Below, piece by piece: positions 56,437 to 64,000 of a stretch of DNA of 64,000 bases. Where the stretch lies: NCBI GenBank assembly GCA_013076295.1, contig RQOL01000466.1, positions 3,763,080 through 3,827,079 of the forward strand, read 5' to 3'. The notes beneath the pieces were generated by a model. The model ran no database searches and was not told the origin of the DNA. It was given only the letters and a program-made list of their open reading frames with translations. Origin of the DNA: Sanderia malayensis (lineage: Eukaryota; Cnidaria; Scyphozoa; Semaeostomeae; Pelagiidae). Position 1 is the stretch's first letter. The number at the start of each line of letters is the position of its first letter. Position numbers and translations under genes: made by a program.

Positions 56437-57563
56437 ATTTATTACAGCATGGTACAAAGAAAAGAAATTTCTTCCTTTGTGCGCAACGCGTTGATTAAAC
56501 AGCTGATGAAAAATATCATGGATCAGCGATCGTAACAATTAGGTATTTCAATATTTGTAGCTTCACTTGAACAATAAAGTAAATAATTAAGTAAAAAACC
56601 TATCGAATAACCGTGATTTGTGGAAAAACAATCATTTAATTCCAGAAATCATATTATAATCAATTTGACAAAGGCAAAATATCGACTCAAATGGTCACAG
56701 TAAACATATAATAATCAAGATATAATCTTTAACTTAAAGAATCAAATAATTTGTAACGAACCAAAGAGATTGTATTTCTTTCCTTAAAAAACCTTATTCA
56801 CTATACAATAAGCCAAAATTTTAATTTTGTGAGCGTTTAAGCATTAACCAACCCCGAAATTCCGCCAAAAATAACTCCAACATGTTTTAATGTTTGAGTT
56901 ATTTCGCCATGTTATATTTTGTTATATTTTGTTTTTTTTTAAACATGTTCTATTTAAAACAGTAACCAAAATAATTAATAAACAATAATTAATTATCTGT
57001 GTGATTCTAATAACAAAACTGTACGCAGCTAATACTATATACTCCATAAAACTCTATAAAAATTATATTACTACTGTGATTTTATCTTCAGCTGTAAATT
57101 GTTACTTTGTCTTTCACTGTTTGTTTCACGAAACGTAAACTAAACTAAACTAAACTAAGCTAAAACTAAACTAAACTAAACCTAAAAGTAAAACTAAACC
57201 AAGAAGCCAATAAAAAACAAAAACAACGTTCGGAATATTCAAAAATAATTCGTGGACAGATCACGACTATCTTGACTTGTTGATAACTTCTCTACAAGCA
57301 AGAATTCTCTTCTGAACAACCTGTTCATGGTTACAAATACTGCTCTTTCCTTTACTGGCTTTATAAGCAAATTCGCACTTCTTATGGCAGCAAACTAAAC
57401 TGCAAAAGCCTGCTCACACAAAACTGGTAGCAATGTTCAGCCATGCCATTCTGTTGTATGATATTCGAACATCAACATTGAGCCTTGTATCCTTCGCGGT
57501 GTGCCTTCAATCGATCGGGGAGACATCTCCGTCTTCAACTAACAACCTGCATTAAACTATGCT
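56437..57563. other. Intergenic spacer with an (AAACT)n microsatellite
   Basis: RBM45 promoter region and the 3' UTR of the kinase gene. A simple repeat of ACTAA/AAACT units lies at about 57135-57200. An ORF-like stretch near 56290-56498 on the plus strand overlaps the RBM45 first exon and is a shadow. Confidence 0.4.
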
Positions 57564-60500
57564 CTAGCATGCAGCAGTGGCAGTGGTTAGCGGTGTGGAG
57601 TCGGTCATAGAAAGCTCCTGCGCACTGGCATTGTTCGATGACTGACTTGCCAGATTGACATCAAAGTTTACGTACAAATGATCTTGGTAAAAATTCATGT
57701 TTATGAATTCCTGGGAGAAGAAAAGCAGAAACCGTTATAACATTTGTTAGTGTTTCATAAAATGACAACAAATTTGCAAATCGAAGCTTTTTAACAAAAT
57801 AGCTTCATTTTCAAAGAAAGTCACAGTGAAAGCTGTGAAAGAAATGGTTAGTTTGTATTTACGGCACAACGCAGCACAGAAAAGAAAAACCTCTGATAAA
57901 AGTCTGTGGTATATTGTCAAACAGTGGCTGATGTGTGATGTAACGTTATTTATAAGTAGATTAGAACTGTAGGATTCTCTCAGTGGTCAGACAAATATTC
58001 GGTTGCAGAAAGATGGTCGCAGTGATGATGTAGAAACCTACCTGGTCATCATTGTCAATAAGCAGTTTCAATCGGTCTGCGATTTCTTGAAATGTTGGTC
58101 TCCTCTGTGGGGCAATATGCCAACAATCCATCAAGACGGAATATCTAAACGAACCAAAAAGCAAAACAATCAAGTTTCAAGTAAAACTTGATACTTCATC
58201 ATATCTTTATACATTGATAGATTCATCTTGCATCTATTAATGCATGATGATATGATAAAGCATCCATCATCAAGACATGTTTTAATACCATGCCAAACTT
58301 GACAACGTTCTTGTACATGACTAGAAAATTGTCTCTTCGCTTGTAGTTTTGGATGTGTTGGGGTGCATTATAGTTTCTGCATATACTCCAATACCTCCTA
58401 ACATCTGCATACGTTCTAACGTCTTTAAACATAATAATAATAAGAATAATAATCATAATGTTGGGTATTCTTACACTTCATCTGAGCAATGTTTGGGCTT
58501 GTCCATTCGGTAGCCATCTTGCAAAAAGCTCACCACCTCGTATGAGTTCATTCCTGGGTAGGGGGATGCCCCCAATGTTACGATCTCCCACATGACGACA
58601 GCAAATGACCAGCTATAAAAACAAATACAGCAATTACGACCTTCAGTTAATCACAGCACGCCAATCAAACTCTAGTAGCGGAAAGAAACCTCCAAGTAGC
58701 CTATGTATGGTACTGCGCATGCACGACAACATTTAAGCCATTCTAACCCTAGACTATTCTAACCCTAACCCTGAGGGTTACCCTTACACCAATCACAATC
58801 AATATCAATACACCGTGCATCCTCTCCTCCACAGCAGCAATCTGTGCATACACGTCCGCCCCGAGGCCACTCTAAACAGCAACTCGTATTAAACTCATGA
58901 AACTTATGTTAAGCTCCAGCCACACGCATCGAGCTCCGGTAACTCATATCAAATTTCAATAATTCGCATTGACCGCAGCAAAAGACAATCATGGAAGCCA
59001 AAGAAAGGCCAAATGTTGATCAGTAGAAAATGAAGCATTTCAATACTTACACATCACTCTTCGAAGTTGATATTCCATCGAGAAGAGATTCTATGGCCAT
59101 CCATTTGATGGGGAACCTGCCACCCTGAAAATAACAATTAACATATTTCATTAAAAAACAGTAAAAAATATAGTCCCTGAATTGAAGATACAAAAGAAAG
59201 CTGGGTACAAAAGCAGGCAAATGGAAATGGAACAGACCTGGCTTTTTTTAAGATATTGTTCTTCCACGTATATATCTCGAGCAAATCCAAAATCGCTGAT
59301 TTTGCAAATCAAATTTTCGTCAACAAGGATATTTCGTGCGGCCAAATCTCGATGAATAACCTGCAATGTCAATAACAAATAGTTTTGTAAACATTGACCA
59401 GCCATGAAGCTTACCAGGAAAGAATTTAAAAATCAAACAAGCTAGAAATTAAGGTCAAGCTCTATTCCTCCTTTCGAGCAATTGTAAACAATTAAGTCAA
59501 TTACATATTCTTACCTTGAAGGTTGCCAAGTGCTGCATTCCAGTAGCAATTTGCCATGCGAACGTCAACAGCATTTTTGCTGTGACCTTGGGGCGTGGAG
59601 AGTCGCCATAGGTTGCACTGTAGTACCTCTCGCTGATACCGCGGCTGTTTCTCAGGAATCCTTGTAAATCTCCGTGTGTGCAGTATTCAACTATTATCAT
59701 TAATGGCTCGGAGCGTGTACAGCAACCAAGCAAGCTGACAACGTTGGGATGCTCGGGGAGTAGCTTCAGCATGTCTAGCTCTGCATAGAGATCCTTTCTT
59801 GCACATTCATTGTCACTGTCTGCAGGGACACAACAATGACAATCATCATTATGCATTGCTTCAAATTCAAATATAAATATATGGTAATGATTAAAAGATT
59901 CAGGACACTCAACGAACAAACAAGGACACAAATAAACGCATACCTTTAACCATTTTAACGGCGCATTTCACTCTACCGAGCGAGCCTCGAATGCCAAGAG
60001 CATCTCCTCTCATGACCATGCCAAAAGCGCCCGTTCCAAGCACAGTGCTTAGTCGCAGACGATCTCTGGGGAACTCCCATTGATCCACTCTACTCATTAA
60101 CGGTATCGTCTCAGCTGTTTCTGATGGCATGGCAGAGGGTCGTCGACTGTCTGGAGGCTGTGCAATAAAAAAGTACATCATTATAGAAACAGTTGGGACT
60201 AGCTACGACCTGAGCTATAAACCGCAATGGCAACTCAGTAAAACAAAATCCTGGTATAACTAACTGCTTTGTATCGGTGGCGAAGATAGAGGGGGCAAAA
60301 AACCCCCCTGTAGAGCTAAACTGCCGTTTTGTCATTGCCTTTTACGTCATTGCCCTGTATAATTAACTAAACATTTGAAATACCCTAAAGGCTCTGTTAA
60401 GCTCTTGGGGATGTGTTAAATTTTCGGGGGTTCAGGGCTTAATACGGCAGATAGAAGCTCTACTCACTGCTAGAGATCCATTCTCCATACTGATAGGCCT

Positions 60501-63453
60501 GCTGCCGGGGATTGATGGCGCTTGAGTTTTTCTGCAGTCGTCTGACCAGGCAGAAAACGAGGAAAACAACCAATACAATTCCAAGAAAAACACCAGCAAT
60601 TATTCCAATCAATGTCGTTAGGCCATAGCTGCTGATAGCTGCGCTTTTGTCTTTCTTCGCGCTGCTCTGCATGGCAGAAGTTGGTGCTGGAAAAATGAAA
60701 CAGAAACACAAGATGATATGAAAGTCAAATGGTTGTGTGAATTGACTTGAATCGCAAAATAAGAAGCCTAAAAGGGGCGCAAAAGATGCCTCCAGGTGTC
60801 AAGAGTTAATTAAGTAAATAAGATAAATAAAGTAAGTAAAGTTAGTAAAGTAAGTGAGTAGATCGACCGTTGTCGAAGGCGACCCGAAGGCTTCCTTTCT
60901 AACAAGTGGACGCGAGTTCTATCCCTAGATTGCTCCAATTTATACCCTTAACCCTTCTATTGTATTGCAGAGTACTTAGCTGAGAGGAATCAAGTACCAT
61001 TTCTCAAGTCCTTGGTATATGATCAGACTGAGAGTTCGTTAAGCCGATTGAGATTTGTACAAAGGAAATTCAAGGGGTCCAAGTTATTAGTTCGTTGATT
61101 AGGAGGTTAATTTTGGGAGAAATAAGCAAAGATAATAAGGATGATTTACAGTAGAATTAACGATAATAACGTAAGAACTGTGTATAGCATACCAGGCTGG
61201 GTAACTGGTCTTGCTTTCGTGTTAGTCGTATATATGTCACTTATTTCACTCATGCCAACCGAGTTTTTTGCATAAATGCGAAACGAGTAGATCGTACTCG
61301 GGCGCAGATGCATGATGACGAACTTCACAACATTGGCTGGTCGAATTTCGCGAGACAACCATACAGATTCGCCCTTTCCCTTGTACTCAACAACGTAAGC
61401 GAGAATCTTACTGCCACCGTCTGCTGGAACATTCCATTCCACTATGGCTTTATCGACATACATTTTCACCAATTCGATAGCCGGTCTTCCAGGTTTGTCT
61501 GGAGGGAAAAAATTGTAGATTTTTAGTGTAGTAGCTACATTTCATATTGGAAAAAGATGGGGAGAAAACGAGATGTGATGCAGAAAAACAAGATGAAAAA
61601 AGGAGAGGGATGGAGGGAAAAATATAATATTAAGAATAGAGAGAGCAAGTAAAAGGAGACAGGGGTATAACAAGAATAAAGAGAGGGTGTAAAAAGAAAG
61701 AAACAATGGGGTGCCCAGAAAAAAGACAGAGGGGAACAGAGGGGGTGGAGAGAAAACAAACCGAGTGTCATCCAGGGGAAAGAGAAGAACACATATGTTA
61801 CAGAGAAAAGAGAAGGAAAAGAGGAGATGCAAAGAAGAAATGAACAAATATAATAATAAGAGCAGAAAAGAAATGAAAAATATGAACAAGATTACGTGAA
61901 ATGAGTGAAACGAGACACAATGAACAACTGACCATGCCCAGTGATGTTAATCTTCTTGATAGTAGATCCTTCCGAGTTTGCAGCAAGACATGTATAGTTC
62001 TTCTTCCAGTCGCTCACTCTCACCGAGTTGATGAACAAGGATACTTCAGCCCATTCATTTTCGTTGTCGATCCTTGTCTCTGTGGCACGATATTTTTGCT
62101 GATATGATTTGCCACTGGTTACAGTTATAACATCGCCGTTATCAAGTGGTATTATCCATTCCACGAGCGGAACTGGATAACCAGTGGCTCTACAGGTCAA
62201 TTTTCCATTCGTGTCGACGTCAATACGTGGTGCAGACAGTGAGACGATTTCGGGAATAGCTGAAAACATGGACAACGTATCAGTGATTAATTTAAATACA
62301 GTGACCTTCTCTCAGACATAGTCGGTGAATAGATCTGTGCCTTTCCAGCATTGTCAAGGACGTCACGTCCATTGGTAATCAAGATGAGCTGATACGTTTC
62401 CAAAATAGAGAGGTAAGGTCCTAAGACTCATATAAACATGCTAAAAACATAAGGCATATAATATATTCACTTCATAACGAAACTTTAAGGAAGGCAAACA
62501 TTATTTCGTTTCTGGAGTCATTTAAAATGAGGATGAATTTTACAAGAAAGCATCCCCAGAACCAGCAGTGAATTGCACAGAATTCACTGCGGTGTGCAAT
62601 ATTGTGAGTCAAACGGCTTACCTTTGACTTTAACGAAGACAGATTTTTCAACCTTTCCAGCTCGATTCTCTGCCGTACAGGTGTAGTTGGCCGTGTCAGT
62701 CAGCCTCAGTCGTTTTAGTTTCAACACGGAAACGAGACCAGTGGTCATGATTTTCCCGCGAATCGGTTTGCCATCCACCCTGCTCCATGTTATATTTGCA
62801 CTTGGCGTGGCATTTACGTTACACGTAATAATCGGTCTCTCAGCCAAAGACCTCGTTTGGGTCACCGGAGTTAATGTCGTGATTTTTGGTGGAACTACGT
62901 GTAATAAAAGACATGAGTTAATTTAAACATAATTGAAGTATTATAAAGAAGTCCCATATTTTCGCTATTAAATTGAATGGTGGACGTTTAATATATAGGT
63001 TAAAGTGATTACACAAATTGAGCGATATAAACACTGCAATGGTAATGCAATTATTCGAATGCTTAGCACGTTATTGCCAGCCTTTCGAACGGTTCGAAAA
63101 TCGATGCTTATTGCAAAACATTTATTGCAGGCACTCACCTGAGACAACAACATTGATGACTGACTTCAATCTGGCTTGATGCCTTCCCTCGTAGAAGAAA
63201 ATAATGTTGCATTCATACACTCTGGAATCAGTTGCTTCAGCCCGGTCGATTTTCAACGAGGTCTCTTTAACGAGGTCTGACCGCGAATCTATGCTTTCCT
63301 GCACTCTGTAGCCAGTGTCTGCAAAATACTCGAACACGCTCGATTTGAATCGTCCGTTCGAAACCTGCCATACGAGAGCGTAGAAAATACCAGGAGTGTC
63401 ATTCCGACATGGCATGACAAAACTGTTTCCCTCGTTGACGTATATAGTCGTTT
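57564..63453 (-). CDS. Receptor tyrosine kinase: three Ig domains, FN3, TM, FGFR/RET-like kinase; signal-peptide exon not found
   Basis: Twelve exons join in frame to about 846 aa: 63453-63139, 62894-62622, 62259-61933, 61498-61193, 60686-60468, 60150-59944, 59819-59515, 59360-59238, 59124-59051, 58612-58475, 58144-58042, 57710-57564. The first three exons each encode one Ig-like domain (C...W...Y-x-C). The fourth is a fibronectin III domain ([30 protein letters not shown]). The fifth holds the TM helix ([20 protein letters not shown]). The kinase is intact: [54 protein letters not shown], and RMDKPKHC...[13 protein letters not shown]. The kinase most resembles FGFR/RET/VEGFR, but FGFRs lack the FN3. 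The exon at 63453 begins in phase 1, so the signal peptide lies further right, probably beyond the window. Confidence 0.92.
58735..58790. repeat. Short interstitial telomere-like tract in an RTK intron
   Basis: CATTCTAACCCTAGACTATTCTAACCCTAACCCTGAGGGTTACCC-type sequence: a few degenerate TAACCC hexamers, lying in the intron between the two exons encoding KSDV and WSFAVV. It may be a relic of the transposon family at 51867-52859, because GTACTGCGCATGC occurs just upstream (58711). Confidence 0.55.
61540..61900. repeat. Long polypurine/polypyrimidine tract in an RTK intron
   Basis: The plus strand is overwhelmingly A and G for about 350 nt (for example GAGAGAGCAAGTAAAAGGAG near 61640), so the minus-strand transcript is a pyrimidine-rich stretch ending about 40 nt before the acceptor of the FN3 exon (61498). 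It may simply be a microsatellite-like expansion, but it also acts as an unusually long polypyrimidine tract. Confidence 0.7.
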
Positions 63454-64000
63454 CTGTAAGAGAGATAAATCCTTGAAATTGGATGAAAATAATTAAATCA
63501 ACGACAAAACGACAAGACGACAAAAAGGCGGGAACGATGCTTCTGTTTATTTACGACACAGCAGAATAACCTGATCTTATAAAGGAAACCAGTGTGTCAG
63601 TAAAAATAACATCTTGGGATAAAAATAGCATCTTGGGATAAAAATAGCATCTCTGAATAAAAATAGCCACTGGATTTCCAAAATTAAAAGCGGAAAAGAG
63701 AGGCCATATGCATCATTCCATGAAAGATATAATTATGATAATACGAGTTTTAACTAAATTGGGATGTCGAATATAAAAGTAGCTTTTTGGATTTACACTT
63801 CGTTGTGTTTTATGATCAGCTAATCAATAGCAGATTGAGAATTTTAGAGAAAATTCAATTGTTTACGATTCCGCACAATGCAAATTGATTGCTTTCACAA
63901 ATACCCGTTGCTCGTATTAATCTTGTTAGCACAAGTTGCAGGCTGCATACCGTTATATACCTTTACTGGTACGGGCAAAATTGAGCATAAGCTCTGATAC
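63454..64000. other. Right-edge interval, RTK 5' intron
   Basis: Presumed RTK intron sequence. A three-fold direct repeat (ATAAAAATAGCATCTTGGG-like) lies at about 63603-63665. On the plus strand an ORF from ATG 63879 encodes a signal-peptide-like start (MQIDCFHKYPLLVLILLAQV) with a candidate donor GTACGG at about 63969. It could be a first exon of another gene, but nothing else supports it. Confidence 0.25.

Noticed and set aside
61535..61889. Leu/Phe/Ser-rich minus-strand ORFs resembling membrane proteins
   Set aside because: They are translations of the polypyrimidine intron tract, not genes.

Overview
This window is intron-rich, AT-rich animal nuclear DNA. It holds nine convincing protein-coding genes with GT..AG introns, one decayed gene and several DNA-transposon derivatives. 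The gene content is metazoan: a Snail-type SNAG/zinc-finger factor, a HECW-type HECT ligase, an Ig/FN3 receptor tyrosine kinase, and Kazal/WAP/antistasin inhibitor modules. Together with the repeat landscape this suggests an aquatic invertebrate, most likely a cnidarian such as an anthozoan. The species assignment is inference. All intron-exon models were built by hand from splice signals and reading-frame continuity. Coordinates are CDS only, because UTRs cannot be placed reliably.

Layout. 1-4245 (-): SNAPC1, cut off at the left edge, with a 1.08 kb fold-back element in one intron. 5156-6485 (+): a secreted Kazal-WAP-antistasin x4 protein. 7249-9191 (+): a VOPP1/WBP1-like single-pass membrane protein with PPxY motifs. 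10220-10426 (+): a KIAA1143/DUF4604 homologue that looks frameshifted, followed by a tandem repeat. 12305-14971 (+): four DC1/ZZ-like Cys-His repeats ending in an MDM2-type RING. 15.0-24.9 kb: a gene-poor block with a 100-bp satellite split by a 3.33 kb, almost fully palindromic fold-back transposon.

24943-46982 (-): a complete HECW1/2 orthologue. I reconstruct 27 exons and 2401 codons, including a single 3.7 kb exon encoding a very long acidic/disordered linker. A complete two-exon Snail gene (33733-35669) lies on the same strand inside one HECW intron. 47999-48952 (-): an intronless alpha-carbonic anhydrase. 49563-51622 (-): a cation-dependent mannose-6-phosphate-receptor-like membrane protein. 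51867-52859: a TIR-bounded transposon whose core is a telomere-like satellite, with a 9-bp target-site duplication. 54484-56436 (-): RBM45 with four RRMs. 57564-63453 (-): an Ig3-FN3-TM receptor tyrosine kinase, lacking only its signal-peptide exon.

From 24.9 to 63.5 kb every gene is on the minus strand. The four plus-strand loci cluster at 5-15 kb. I see no operon-like logic. The PPxY membrane protein and the WW-HECT ligase are a plausible ligand/ligase pair, but that link is inference. The most unusual items are the MDM2-type RING fused to DC1-like repeats, the large palindrome, the TIR-bounded telomere-like satellite, the nested Snail gene and the giant HECW exon.
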